From the NCBI GenBank assembly GCA_017634385.1, contig JAGBNN010000011.1:1-42842 (forward strand): DNA of 42,842 nucleotides, read 5' to 3'. Each line of letters begins with the position of its first letter. Positions within the stretch are counted from its first letter, which is position 1. Position numbers and translations under genes: made by a program. The stretch comes from Bacilli bacterium. GTDB taxonomy: Bacteria; Bacillota_I; Bacilli_A; RF39; UBA660. The notes under the pieces were generated by a model. That model worked only from the letters and a program-made list of their open reading frames with translations. It was not told the origin of the DNA and did not search any database. Positions 8,693-17,497 of the stretch are shown in pieces.

Positions 8693-8935
8693 ATGACTAC
8701 TTTTAAAAGAGATTTTAATTTTGAAGAAAATATTATGGTAAAAGTTTCAGAAAATATTAAAAAATATAGACGAATTGCTGGCATTACTCAAGAACAACTT
8801 GCAGTTGATGTTGGAAAATCTTATGATTTTATTAGAAGAATTGAATACAAAAAAGGAGCAGTTGGCTGCTCAATTGATACATTATATAAAATATCTGTTG
8901 TGTTAGGAATCACTATGGATAAACTTTTTGAATAA
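8693..8935 (+). CDS. XRE-family helix-turn-helix regulator of E1
   Basis: An 80-aa Cro/CI-type DNA-binding protein. The HTH lies at about residues 22-75: IKKYRRIAGITQEQLAVDVGKSYDFIRRIEYKKG...IDTLYKISVVLGITMDKLF. It is transcribed away from the peptidase operon, with operator-like repeats in the 110 bases between them, so it probably represses that operon and itself. The ATG at 8693 has AAGGGTGAT upstream; an internal ATG (residue 15) is also possible and would still give the whole HTH. Confidence 0.92.
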   Translation: MTTFKRDFNFEENIMVKVSENIKKYRRIAGITQEQLAVDVGKSYDFIRRIEYKKGAVGCSIDTLYKISVVLGITMDKLFE

Positions 8936-8983
8936 AATTATTAGAAATTATACTTTTTTTGAGACAAAATAAAAAAAATATGG

Positions 8984-9068
8984 TAAGATATATATGGAAG
9001 TTGATACGAATATGTATTAATTCCTAATTGTGATGGGAAAGTTGTAAATAACTTAACCAATCGCTCCA
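8984..9068 (+). other. Right-end module of E1: promoter-like box, two hairpins, GCTCCA
   Basis: TAAGAT (8984-8989) is followed by a perfect 7-bp hairpin TTGATAC...GTATTAA (9001-9020), a second hairpin AAGTT...AACTT (about 9039-9054) and GCTCCA at 9063-9068. TATATGGA (about 8991-8998) is complementary to TCCATATA (about 9065-9072), which would close the two hairpins into a three-way junction. That closing pair spans the inferred element boundary. Confidence 0.55.
9063..9068. other. Inferred E1 right attachment core (GCTCCA)
   Basis: GCTCCA is followed by TATA and an intrinsic terminator that has no gene of its own, as expected if an original tRNA-plus-terminator was split by insertion. The tRNA that would belong to it must lie left of the window, beyond E0. 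Confidence 0.5.
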
Positions 9069-9077
9069 TATAAAAAT

Positions 9078-9105
9078 AAACTAACTAGAAATAGTTAGTT
9101 TTTTT
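9078..9105 (+). terminator. Orphan terminator after E1
   Basis: AAACTAACT (9078-9086) pairs with AGTTAGTTT (9093-9101) and runs into a T-tract. No gene ends here except the E1 right-end module, so it is probably the displaced terminator of the gene targeted by the tandem E0/E1. Confidence 0.8.
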
Positions 9106-9175
9106 GTGTAAACAAATAATAAAATTATTTTCCAATAAAATATAGTGTGGTATTATATTTATAGTAGGTGATAAT

Positions 9176-9763
9176 ATGAGTAAATATCAAAAAATTAGTA
9201 TTGCATCAATGATATTAGTTTTTTCTGGTGTATTTGGATGGTTATATGAATTTGTATTTTATTACTTTAATGGTGGGATGAAAATGTGGTATATGCAAGG
9301 AGGTAATTTTCTTCCTTGGATAAATATATATGTAATAGGAGCATTCGTAGTTTTATTTTTAACAAGAAAGATAAGAAATAAACCATTATTAGTATTTTTA
9401 ATATCAACAATCGCAACTGGTATAGTAGAGTATATAGGTGGTTGGTTTTGTTTAAAATTTTTAAATGCTAGATTTTGGAATTATAATGTTGAAATATGGA
9501 ATTTTGGTAATATAAATGGATTCATATGTTTAAGAAGTATATTATTCTTTGGTATATCAAGTATGCTTTTAATATATTTAGTATTACCTATATTTAAAAA
9601 AATAGTTAATAAATATAATACTAAGAAATTTATGATTATATGTTTAGTAATTGCATCTATATTTATAATTGATGAAATATATAATTTAATATTTACAAAA
9701 CTATTTGATTTACCAAGTGCTACTAAAATTTATAAGTCATTAGGACTTCATTATGTAGAATAA
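9176..9763 (+). CDS. CmpB-type membrane protein (putative ABC transporter type IV family)
   Basis: A 195-aa integral membrane protein with about five or six hydrophobic segments. Segments FGWLYEFVFYYFNGG, FLPWINIYVIGAF, TGIVEYIGGWFCLKFLNARFWNY and INGFICLRSILFFGI match the order of motifs in the PF06541 family (gWlyE, lPiYgfGa, lEyitg...W.Y, G.icl..s..fg). The substrate and biological role are unknown for the family. It starts at ATG after TAGGTGATAAT and ends in its own terminator. It is the only protein gene between E1 and E2 and is taken to be chromosomal. Confidence 0.85.
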   Translation: MSKYQKISIASMILVFSGVFGWLYEFVFYYFNGGMKMWYMQGGNFLPWINIYVIGAFVVLFLTRKIRNKPLLVFLISTIATGIVEYIGGWFCLKFLNARFWNYNVEIWNFGNINGFICLRSILFFGISSMLLIYLVLPIFKKIVNKYNTKKFMIICLVIASIFIIDEIYNLIFTKLFDLPSATKIYKSLGLHYVE

Positions 9764-9785
9764 AAAATGTGTATACATTTTTTTA
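9762..9785 (+). terminator. Terminator of the CmpB-type gene
   Basis: AAAAAATGT (9762-9770) pairs with ACATTTTTTT from 9775, immediately after the stop codon. TATAAT at 9793-9798 then serves the tRNA gene. Confidence 0.75.
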
Positions 9786-9808
9786 TTTTGTGATATAATA
9801 TTATCAGT

Positions 9809-9883
9809 GCAGATGTAGTACAACGGCTAGTACGAGGCCTTGCCAAGGCTTAGACGGGAGTTCGACCCTCCTCATCTGCTCCA
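9809..9883 (+). tRNA. tRNA-Gly (anticodon GCC)
   Basis: A 75-base cloverleaf with CCA encoded. The acceptor GCAGATG pairs with CATCTGC, the D stem is GTAC/GTAC, the anticodon stem AGGCC/GGCTT holds the loop TTGCCAA, and the T arm is GGGAG-TTCGACC-CTCCT. TATAAT at 9793-9798 is its promoter -10. The gene is intact, and E2 begins directly after CCA, so the element leaves the tRNA functional and supplies a new terminator at 9924-9949. Confidence 0.97.
9878..9883. other. Inferred E2 left attachment core inside tRNA-Gly
   Basis: GCTCCA consists of the last acceptor bases, the discriminator and the CCA of tRNA-Gly. The same hexamer closes E2 at 16681-16686. A base shared on the 5' side makes the repeat TGCTCCA, seven bases. 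Confidence 0.65.
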
Positions 9884-9894
9884 GTGACGAATCT

Positions 9895-9912
9895 GTTCGG
9901 AAAATACCGAAC
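9895..9912 (+). promoter_or_regulatory. E2 left-end hairpin
   Basis: GTTCGG (9895-9900) pairs perfectly with CCGAAC (9907-9912). It follows AATCTGTTCG, the block shared with the E1 left end, so it is a conserved part of the element tip. Confidence 0.6.
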
Positions 9913-9923
9913 TTTATATAAAT

Positions 9924-9949
9924 AATCAATCAGAAATGATTGATTTTTT
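9924..9949 (+). terminator. Terminator at E2 left end, downstream of tRNA-Gly
   Basis: AATCAATCA (9924-9932), loop GAAA and TGATTGATT (9937-9945) run into a T-tract. It replaces the tRNA terminator displaced to the far side of E2 and insulates the element from tRNA transcription. Confidence 0.88.
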
Positions 9950-9965
9950 CTTTTTTAGAAAAAAT

Positions 9966-9985
9966 CATCCTAAAAAGAAAGGATG
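9966..9985 (+). promoter_or_regulatory. Hairpin covering the ribosome site of the E2 91-aa gene
   Basis: CATCCT (9966-9971) pairs with AGGATG (9980-9985). The Shine-Dalgarno AAAGGATG is inside the second arm, so translation would be reduced when the hairpin forms. E1 can hide the same site by a different, long-range pairing. Confidence 0.5.
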
Positions 9986-9992
9986 GTGCGAA

Positions 9993-10268
9993 GTGATTAA
10001 AATAATTACACAAGAGTTAGAAATTGAGAAAGGACTAAAACAAAGATTAGAGTTTATATGTGAGTTTTGTCATATTAAGCCAAATATAATAAATGGTAGT
10101 ATAAGAAAAATAGAACACACAAATCTATCATATATTGAGCCACATAAACTAATAATTAAAAATACAACATTTCTAGCATTTAATTATTCAAAAGATATTT
10201 ATATTAATAATTTAAGTAAAAAAATAAAAATATCAGAACTAGAAAATTATATAAAAAGTATGAATTAA
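9993..10268 (+). CDS. Conserved 91-aa protein at the E2 left end
   Basis: Paralogue of the protein at 241-516 of E1, with the shared EFICEFCHIKPNIINGSIRKIEH, LSYIEPHKLIIK and FLAFNYSK segments. A longer frame begins upstream at 9936, but that start lies inside the terminator. GTG at 9993, with AAAGGATGG upstream, gives the same length and first residues as the E1 protein, so I use it. Function is unknown. The pair C-x-x-C near residue 30 is kept in both copies and might bind metal. It could be an excision factor or regulator because of its location between the end site and the integrase. Confidence 0.8.
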   Translation: MIKIITQELEIEKGLKQRLEFICEFCHIKPNIINGSIRKIEHTNLSYIEPHKLIIKNTTFLAFNYSKDIYINNLSKKIKISELENYIKSMN

Positions 10269-10293
10269 TATCTAACCACCCTATAAAGGGGGC

Positions 10294-10322
10294 TTGACAA
10301 ATCTAAAAAAGAAATATAATAT
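10294..10322 (+). promoter_or_regulatory. Promoter of the E2 leader peptide and integrase
   Basis: TTGACA at 10294-10299 is followed by TATAAT at 10315-10320 (15-base gap) or TAATAT at 10317 (17-base gap). TTGACAAATCT is also found at the E1 promoter. Confidence 0.68.
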
Positions 10323-10366
10323 ATTAAGCCAATAAAGGAAACATAACCCATTAAAGGGGGAATTAT

Positions 10367-12411
<2,045 letters not shown>

Positions 12412-12427
12412 AACATTTTCATCCTTG

Positions 12428-12476
12428 CTTTATGAAGTTTTAAAATTGCTAGTAGCAATTTTATTACGAAATAAAG
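12428..12476 (+). other. Conserved nested stem-loop in the transfer region (E2)
   Basis: CTTTAT (12428-12433) pairs with ATAAAG (12471-12476) around the inner hairpin TAAAATTGC...GCAATTTTA. The counterpart in E1 is at 2993-3035. A further nested repeat, AACTTAC...GTAAGTT with inner GTTTTAT...ATAAAAC, follows at about 12482-12538. Confidence 0.5.
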
Positions 12477-12571
12477 AATAAACTTACAAAGCTTTGTTTT
12501 ATTTGCGTAAGCTTATAAAACATTGCGAAGTAAGTTAAAAGGGGTTAAGGGATCTCCCTTGCCCACTGGGT

Positions 12572-12608
12572 TATTTTGATGCCATGCGTCAAAATACCTA
12601 GGGGGTTA
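12572..12608 (+). other. Candidate origin of transfer (oriT) of E2
   Basis: Inverted repeat TATTTTGA (12572-12579) and TCAAAATA (12589-12596), two bases, then TAGGGGGTTA (12599-12608). The repeat, the gap and the decamer are all kept between E1 and E2, while the loop and flanks differ, as expected for a relaxase target. A hairpin ATTTTGT...ACAAAAT follows at about 12612-12631. Confidence 0.62.
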
Positions 12609-12648
12609 AATATTTTGTCTATAAACAAAATAGTCTCTCGAAAGGAGT

Positions 12649-14037
12649 GTGATTAATATAACAGAACTATCATATTCACTACATTTGGGTAGTGATAAAA
12701 ACAAGAAAGGAACAGCAAGAAACACAGCAAAAAATAATAAAAGTGGAACAACATCACGAGCAAATAATGCAATTCAAAATGCAAGACAACTTTCAAGAGT
12801 AGATAATCATAATTATAGAAAATATGATAATGATACATCACTTATTGAAATAATAAAAGGAACAAGTTCTATTGTGGATGATGTGAAAGAACTTTATAAA
12901 AAAGAATTTGATAAAGCAAAAGAAGAATATAATGCAAAACAAACAAGAGATGATAGAAAAATACAAGATTATTTTTCTCATATAAGTAATAGTTCTAAAA
13001 ATGATTTAGCGTGTGAAATAATAATTGAACTTGGAGATAAAGCGTTTTGGGACACTAAAAATATGAGTTATAAAAAAAGGATGACAAGTGTCTATAAGGA
13101 GCAAGTAAATGATTTAGAAAGTTTAGTTCCTAATTTTAAAGTATGTTCAGCGATTATTCATTATGATGAAACAAGTCCACATATGCATATTGTAGGTATT
13201 CCGATAAAATATAAAAATAAATATGGTATGAGTAAACAAGTGGGAAAATCGGATGTCTTTACAAAAGAATCATTAACTAAATTACAAGATAAAATGAGAA
13301 TATTATGCATTGAGTCATATAATAAAGAATATGATCTAAATGCAACATTAAAGAAAAAACAAAAAGGAAGAAATATTGATATAAATGTTAAAGATATGGA
13401 CAATTATCAACAAATGAAAAAAGAACTAACTAAAAATCAAGAAAGATTAGATAAAGCAAGTCAAAAATCTAAAACACTTGATGATAATTCAAAAGAGATT
13501 AAAAAGATAGTTGATAATCTAAAATCTACTTTAACAAATAAAGAAAAATATGTAATAAAAGAAGAAGATAAAAAGAAAATAGAAGATTATATTGAAAGCG
13601 TTAATGATACAAATAAAGATTATAAAAAAATGAAAACATTATCAATTACTTTAGATAATGTAGATTATGAATTAAAAAATAGTAGGAAGAAAATAAAAAT
13701 ACTTACTGAAAATAATGAAGCACTTAATTTAAGAGTTAAAACTTTAAATAATACCATTAAAGAAAAAGACAAAGAAATTGAAGAATTATATGAAGAAAAT
13801 AATTCTTTAAGAGGAAAATTAGAATATTGGAAAAATAAGTTTATTAATTTAATAAACTTAATAAAACATAGAATCTTTCATCATAAATATAGAGATAATT
13901 ATTATGAGTTATCAAAAGATTTATATGGTAATCAAATAATAAGTAAAGATACCTTTAATGATATAAAAGAAAATTATGATTACTCTAAAGAACATGAAAG
14001 ACACAAAAGCAAAGATGATTTTGATATGAGTTTATAA
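12649..14037 (+). CDS. MobV-family relaxase (Mob/Pre) of E2
   Basis: About 462 aa. The MobV motif HYDETSPHMH is at about residue 170, and the N-terminus TELSYSLHLGSDKNKKGTARNTAKNNKSGTTS is close to the E1 relaxase. The C-terminal 200 residues form a charged coiled coil. The start is unclear: GTG at 12649 is only one base after AAAGGAG, whereas alignment with the E1 protein points to ATA at 12658, ten bases from the same site. An AUA or AUU start is therefore possible. Its job is nicking of the nearby oriT for mobilization by a helper. Confidence 0.93.
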   Translation: MINITELSYSLHLGSDKNKKGTARNTAKNNKSGTTSRANNAIQNARQLSRVDNHNYRKYDNDTSLIEIIKGTSSIVDDVKELYKKEFDKAKEEYNAKQTRDDRKIQDYFSHISNSSKNDLACEIIIELGDKAFWDTKNMSYKKRMTSVYKEQVNDLESLVPNFKVCSAIIHYDETSPHMHIVGIPIKYKNKYGMSKQVGKSDVFTKESLTKLQDKMRILCIESYNKEYDLNATLKKKQKGRNIDINVKDMDNYQQMKKELTKNQERLDKASQKSKTLDDNSKEIKKIVDNLKSTLTNKEKYVIKEEDKKKIEDYIESVNDTNKDYKKMKTLSITLDNVDYELKNSRKKIKILTENNEALNLRVKTLNNTIKEKDKEIEELYEENNSLRGKLEYWKNKFINLINLIKHRIFHHKYRDNYYELSKDLYGNQIISKDTFNDIKENYDYSKEHERHKSKDDFDMSL

Positions 14038-14072
14038 AAAAAGATATAATCAATTTTAGATTTTATCTTTTA
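14038..14072. terminator. Possible bidirectional terminator
   Basis: AAAAAGATA just after the relaxase stop can pair with TATCTTTTA near 14064-14072. It lies between convergent genes. The loop is large, so this is tentative. Confidence 0.4.
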
Positions 14073-14299
14073 TATTCTACAATATCAGTAATATCACATT
14101 TTAAATAATCACATATTCTAGCAAGAACAATAATATCAATTCTTACCATATCACCATTCATAAGTCTTTTAATAACTTTAAAATCGGTATTAGTATCTTT
14201 CATTAATTTGTTAATACTTATACCTTTATCAGATAAGACTTCTTCTAGTTTAAATAAATAATAACCTTTTTCAATTTTAACTTTCTTTATTTTACTCAT
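14063..14299 (-). CDS. XRE-family helix-turn-helix regulator of E2
   Basis: A 78-aa protein with one HTH (about residues 16-70: LEEVLSDKGISINKLMKDTNTDFKVIKRLMNGDMVRIDIIVLARICDYLKCDITDIVEY), of the short YozG-like Cro/CI type. AGAAAGG precedes the ATG. It faces away from the cargo operon starting at 14421, whose promoter carries a palindrome between its -35 and -10 boxes, so it is likely the repressor of that operon. It is not closely similar to the XRE protein of E1. Confidence 0.9.
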   Translation of the reverse strand: MSKIKKVKIEKGYYLFKLEEVLSDKGISINKLMKDTNTDFKVIKRLMNGDMVRIDIIVLARICDYLKCDITDIVEYKR

Positions 14300-14346
14300 A
14301 AATCAATACCTTTCTATAATTTAATCTTATCAATCTTAAAGGTTTA

Positions 14347-14375
14347 TTGACTATTGGTTATATAACCTATATAAT
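14347..14375 (+). promoter_or_regulatory. Cargo operon promoter of E2 with embedded palindrome
   Basis: TTGACT (14347-14352), 17 bases, TATAAT (14370-14375). The perfect 12-bp palindrome GGTTATATAACC (14356-14367) fills the spacer, a classic repressor position. TTTAATCT-like sequences flank the promoter in opposite orientation at about 14320 and 14380-14390. Confidence 0.75.
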
Positions 14376-14420
14376 TATATTGAGATTAAATAAAGAAAAT
14401 TGTAGAAAAGAGAGTATAAT

Positions 14421-14639
14421 ATGGAAAAAGAATTAATTGATTTTATGGTAGAACATCAAATACAAAATAATGAAATGGATTTAGAATTATTAAATATTCA
14501 ATTAGATTTTTATAGTAAATTATTAGAAAATGCTATAACAAAACAAGAAAAAGAAAAGTATCACAGTAAGGTAAATGAAATCAATAAACAAATAGATAAA
14601 AAAATAAATGATTATTGTGATATAATGAGTATAGAGTAG
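14421..14639 (+). CDS. Small helical protein, first gene of the E2 cargo operon
   Basis: 72 aa, not recognised. It is almost wholly helical and charged (MEKELIDFMVEHQIQNNEMDLELLNIQLDFYSKLLENA...KEKYHSKVNEINKQIDKKINDY), which suggests a coiled-coil dimer. No signal or membrane segment. The start ATG follows AGAGAG and a strong promoter. It may be a partner or regulator for the downstream gene, ten bases away. Confidence 0.75.
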   Translation: MEKELIDFMVEHQIQNNEMDLELLNIQLDFYSKLLENAITKQEKEKYHSKVNEINKQIDKKINDYCDIMSIE

Positions 14640-14648
14640 GTGCTAAAA

Positions 14649-15089
14649 ATGATTTCAAATGTATTTAAAAAGATTAAGTTTAAAATTGAATCTCATAAAG
14701 TAATTAAAAATTTTAAAAACAATATAGAAAATGATCTTTATAATGAAACAGATTCTTGGAATTCATTTATATATACAATAACAACAAAAGAATTAGATTC
14801 ATTAAATGAAATTCAAAGAAAAGCAGTTTTATGTTTTTGGTACGATTCTGAAATTAATAGTGGTGGCCATAATAGTTTTTTTGAAAATTATTCTGATTTT
14901 GATTCAAATGAATTATATAATGCACTTAAAGAAATTAGCAATGAAGAAATAGCAAATAATTATAAGAATGCATTAAAAAATAAAAAAGATGATGAGAAAG
15001 AAGATTATATATTTTATAATTTTAATCCATCACTGACTGATTATTTACAAAAATACGTTGAAGAAAATAAAGATATAATATTTAATTAA
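14649..15089 (+). CDS. DUF4375 (DMP19-like) domain protein
   Basis: About 146 aa. The core WNSFIYTITTKELDSLNEIQRKAVLCFWYDSEINSGGHNSFFENY...ELYNALKEI resembles the DUF4375/DMP19 family, where an N-terminal helix pair precedes a xxGGxxxFFxN motif. Members occur in bacterial immunity-like clusters and some resemble the DNA-mimic protein DMP19; the activity here is unknown. A frame from GTG 14640 exists, but ATG 14649 has better ribosome-site spacing. Confidence 0.72.
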   Translation: MISNVFKKIKFKIESHKVIKNFKNNIENDLYNETDSWNSFIYTITTKELDSLNEIQRKAVLCFWYDSEINSGGHNSFFENYSDFDSNELYNALKEISNEEIANNYKNALKNKKDDEKEDYIFYNFNPSLTDYLQKYVEENKDIIFN

Positions 15090-15099
15090 ACGTGATAAA

Positions 15100-15792
15100 A
15101 TGAAGAAAGAAATATATAAGAAAACTAAAATAGAACAATTTATGCTAATTATATTTATTTTTACATTATTAAGTCTGCCTGGAGCAGTATATTTTATAAA
15201 GGCATATAACATAGATTTACCAAATACAACGTGGGGATTTTGGGGATGGCTTCCAATTCCGATTATTTCTATTATTTTAGGCTATTATTTTAAAAATTCA
15301 GGTTTTAATTGTACAAAAAATATAATAAGTGGATTTGTAGTAGGAATTTTATTATTTGTATTAGGATTTGTTTGTTTCTTTTCACCACTTCCAGAAGATT
15401 ATAATACAATTGATTTATACAAAGATATAATTGATATAAAGCTTCCAAAAAAAGGTGAATTAAATACAATGGTTAAAAATATTAATATTGATGGTAAAAG
15501 AGATTATAAAGTAGTAAATATACATTATGAAGATAAAGAGGCAAATAATTTATTGGAGTCAATTAAAAATAGTGAAAATTGGTTTTTAGGTTCAGAAATA
15601 AAATCAATTTTAAAAAAGTATTTTTCTAAAATATCTAATATTGATAATAATTATTATTATGTTTATAATAAGACTACAAATGAATATAATACATTACCAA
15701 AAGAGCTTGGAACATATAATATATATATTGTAGAATATAATGTAAATAATAAACTTTTAAGAATACATGAATTTATTTATGATTATAAGTGA
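15100..15792 (+). CDS. Membrane protein with C-terminal extracytoplasmic domain, unknown
   Basis: 230 aa, not recognised. Three hydrophobic segments fill the first half (about 13-33, 44-63 and 71-94), and a hydrophilic domain of about 130 residues follows with YKVVNIHYEDKEANNLLESIKNSENWFLGSEIKSILKKYFSKI. It lies ten bases after the DUF4375 gene and reads in the same operon. The ribosome site is weak (CGTGAT). Confidence 0.75.
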   Translation: MKKEIYKKTKIEQFMLIIFIFTLLSLPGAVYFIKAYNIDLPNTTWGFWGWLPIPIISIILGYYFKNSGFNCTKNIISGFVVGILLFVLGFVCFFSPLPEDYNTIDLYKDIIDIKLPKKGELNTMVKNINIDGKRDYKVVNIHYEDKEANNLLESIKNSENWFLGSEIKSILKKYFSKISNIDNNYYYVYNKTTNEYNTLPKELGTYNIYIVEYNVNNKLLRIHEFIYDYK

Positions 15793-15804
15793 GAGGCATA
15801 AATT

Positions 15805-16224
15805 ATGATATATGAACCAAAAACAATAGAAGATTTAAATAATTATACTAGAAAACTTTATGAAAAAATAATTAAAAATAATAAAATTAAAGGTACTATG
15901 AAATTAAATAATGGTAGAGTAGATTATATTTTATGGAATATAACTAAAGATTACATTATTGAAATATCATTTGATTATCATGGTGCTTGTATAGATATAT
16001 CAAAGAAAGAAAATGATAAAAAGATATCATTAACACATTGGCATCCTGAATTTAGTGAAGTATATGATGATTTCTTAGAATTAAATGATAAAGATAATCT
16101 CATAGTAGTTACAATCAAGAGAAAATCTGGGGGATATGATATTATTAAGAAAAATGAGTTTAATAAAGAAAAATATAAAAACAATTTCTTTCAAAAATAT
16201 TATATAATAGGAGAAGATTTATGA
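15805..16224 (+). CDS. Small soluble protein of unknown function, immunity-like
   Basis: 139 aa. It has an alternating beta-strand pattern (GTMKLNNGRVDYILWNITKDYIIEISFDYHGACIDISKK) and a THWHPEF segment followed by an acidic stretch. The small, acidic alpha/beta build and HWHP motif recall polymorphic-toxin immunity families, but I cannot assign one. GAGAGGC lies ahead of the ATG. It overlaps the next gene by four bases (ATGA). Confidence 0.7.
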   Translation: MIYEPKTIEDLNNYTRKLYEKIIKNNKIKGTMKLNNGRVDYILWNITKDYIIEISFDYHGACIDISKKENDKKISLTHWHPEFSEVYDDFLELNDKDNLIVVTIKRKSGGYDIIKKNEFNKEKYKNNFFQKYYIIGEDL

Positions 16225-16577
16225 ATAAAAATGTAGATAATAAAAAAATATATTTTTATATAATTATTGGTTTTACAATTTTAGATTTAATAATACCATT
16301 TTGCATTCAAATTATTTATGATATAGATAATTTCAAACATAGAACAATTATTTTTATGGCTTCATTAATACCATTTTTAATTTCTATAATCATAGCTTTA
16401 ATTATATATTTTAGAAATAAAAAAAGTAAAAATAATTTACCACTATTTATTTTAAGAATTATATTAATTATTCTTTTTTTTAGTTATTTTATGATTATTA
16501 TGTGTTTTGCATTTTACTTACAAAGTGATGATGCATTAGAAAGATTTGAAGAATTATATGGGCAAGTGTTAAATTAA
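16221..16577 (+). CDS. Small three-helix membrane protein, last gene of the E2 cargo operon
   Basis: 118 aa with three hydrophobic segments (about 11-32, 42-63 and 75-100) and a short acidic C-terminal tail. Not recognised. The ATG overlaps the preceding stop codon, so the two are translationally coupled and may act together. Confidence 0.72.
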   Translation: MNKNVDNKKIYFYIIIGFTILDLIIPFCIQIIYDIDNFKHRTIIFMASLIPFLISIIIALIIYFRNKKSKNNLPLFILRIILIILFFSYFMIIMCFAFYLQSDDALERFEELYGQVLN

Positions 16578-16610
16578 TAAAAAAATATAACAAAATATAA
16601 AAATCTATGC

Positions 16611-16686
16611 TATAATGATTATACTGATTGATATTTATCAATCGTAACTAGGAGAAAAGTTTTCAATGTGTGGGACACTTGCTCCA
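16611..16686 (+). other. Right-end module of E2: promoter-like box, hairpins, GCTCCA
   Basis: TATAAT (16611-16616) stands in the string ATCTATGCTATAAT, also found at the E0 tip. A 6-bp hairpin GATTGA...TCAATC (16625-16642) follows, then GGAG (about 16651-16654), a short GTGT...ACAC stem (about 16668-16678) and GCTCCA at 16681-16686. GGAG can pair with CTCC of the core. Transcription from here would cross the boundary and end at the terminator 16697-16721. Confidence 0.5.
16681..16686. other. Inferred E2 right attachment core (GCTCCA)
   Basis: Joining the tRNA-Gly end to the bases after this core would give CATCTGCTCCATGATAAAAT and then the terminator 16697-16721, a normal tRNA gene tail. This is the predicted empty site. 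Confidence 0.65.
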
Positions 16687-16696
16687 TGATAAAATT

Positions 16697-16721
16697 AACT
16701 AGTCATATGACTAGTTTTTTT
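16697..16721 (+). terminator. Terminator after E2, probably the original tRNA-Gly terminator
   Basis: AACTAGTCAT (16697-16706) is followed by its complement ATGACTAGTT (16707-16716) and a T-tract. It stands ten bases past the inferred right core, matching a displaced tRNA terminator. Confidence 0.85.
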
Positions 16722-16752
16722 GTTATAATTATAATGAAGGAAGGAAATAATA

Positions 16753-17226
16753 ATGAACAAATATATGGAAATTGCAAAAGATTTAGCAGAAGATAATTTA
16801 ATAACAAATGCTGGAGGTCCTTTTGGTGCATGCGTTGTTAAGGATGGAGAAATAATAGGAAGAGGTTCTAATAATGTTTTACTTAATAATGATCCAACCG
16901 CACATGCTGAAATAATGGCGATAAGAGATGCATGTAAAAATATTAATTCCTATGATTTAAGTGGGTGTGAATTATATACATCATGTTATCCATGTCCTAT
17001 GTGTCTATCTGCTATTATTTGGTCTAATATAAATAAAGTATATTATGGCAATACAAAAGAAGATGCATCTAATATTGGATTTAGAGATGATTTTATATAT
17101 GATTATATAAACAAATTAACAAATAATATTAATAGTGATATCTTATCATTAGAATGTATGGATAGAAATGAAACAATAGAAACATTTAATAAATTTAAAG
17201 ATAAAGAAGATAAAACAATATATTAA
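16753..17226 (+). CDS. guaD: Guanine deaminase
   Basis: A 157-aa zinc-dependent cytidine-deaminase-fold enzyme that converts guanine to xanthine in purine salvage. Zinc and catalytic residues are His51 and Glu53 (PTAHAEIMAI) with Cys81 and Cys84 (PCPMC). GGPFGACVVKDG, NNVLLNNDPTAHAE and the C-terminal GFRDDFIYDYI follow the GuaD subgroup more than tRNA adenosine deaminase TadA. TATAAT and GAAGGAAGG lie between the terminator after E2 and the ATG. It seems to be the first chromosomal gene past E2. Confidence 0.9.
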   Translation: MNKYMEIAKDLAEDNLITNAGGPFGACVVKDGEIIGRGSNNVLLNNDPTAHAEIMAIRDACKNINSYDLSGCELYTSCYPCPMCLSAIIWSNINKVYYGNTKEDASNIGFRDDFIYDYINKLTNNINSDILSLECMDRNETIETFNKFKDKEDKTIY

Positions 17227-17243
17227 TATAGGAGGATCATTTT

Positions 17244-17468
17244 ATGAAAAATATAACAAAGGAAGAATATGATAATATTTTTAAAAAGGATGAGAATGGA
17301 GCATATATTAATTTAATAATTCCAGCTAATGAACCTTATATTGCTGAAGAAAATAAGGATGAATTAAATTTAATAGGCAAATTACCAGAAGAATATTCAT
17401 TAGACGAAATAGTTAGAATGAAAAAATATGCAGATAAATTATTTGAACTAATTAAAGAAGAAAAATAA
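17244..17468 (+). CDS. Small acidic protein, unknown
   Basis: 74 aa, not recognised. It follows guaD by 17 bases with a strong AGGAGG site and ends in a shared terminator, so it is probably co-transcribed. It has an N-terminal NITKEEYDNIFKKDENGAYINLIIP strand region and a C-terminal helix (LDEIVRMKKYADKLFELIKEEK). No membrane segment. Confidence 0.75.
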   Translation: MKNITKEEYDNIFKKDENGAYINLIIPANEPYIAEENKDELNLIGKLPEEYSLDEIVRMKKYADKLFELIKEEK

Positions 17469-17470
17469 GA

Positions 17471-17497
17471 AAAGACTACAAAAATGTAGTCTTTTTT
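17471..17497. terminator. Bidirectional terminator
   Basis: AAAGACTACA (17471-17480), loop AAAA and TGTAGTCTTT (17485-17494), with T-runs on both strands. It serves the guaD operon and the convergent lipid operon. Confidence 0.88.

Noticed and set aside
8584..8784. A longer peptidase starting at 8784
   Set aside because: It would run across the divergent XRE gene and its promoter, and the added residues contain no signal sequence. The start near 8583 lies right before the membrane anchor.
16562..16682. Complement between GCAAGTGT at the end of the last E2 gene and ACACTTGC at the right core
   Set aside because: Only eight bases over 120, one arm coding, and not found at the other two ends; most likely chance.
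16611..16721. A purine riboswitch upstream of guaD
   Set aside because: A structured stretch and a terminator before guanine deaminase are suggestive, but the conserved purine-riboswitch core is absent, and the same module occurs at two other element ends not next to purine genes. An attachment-end explanation covers all three.
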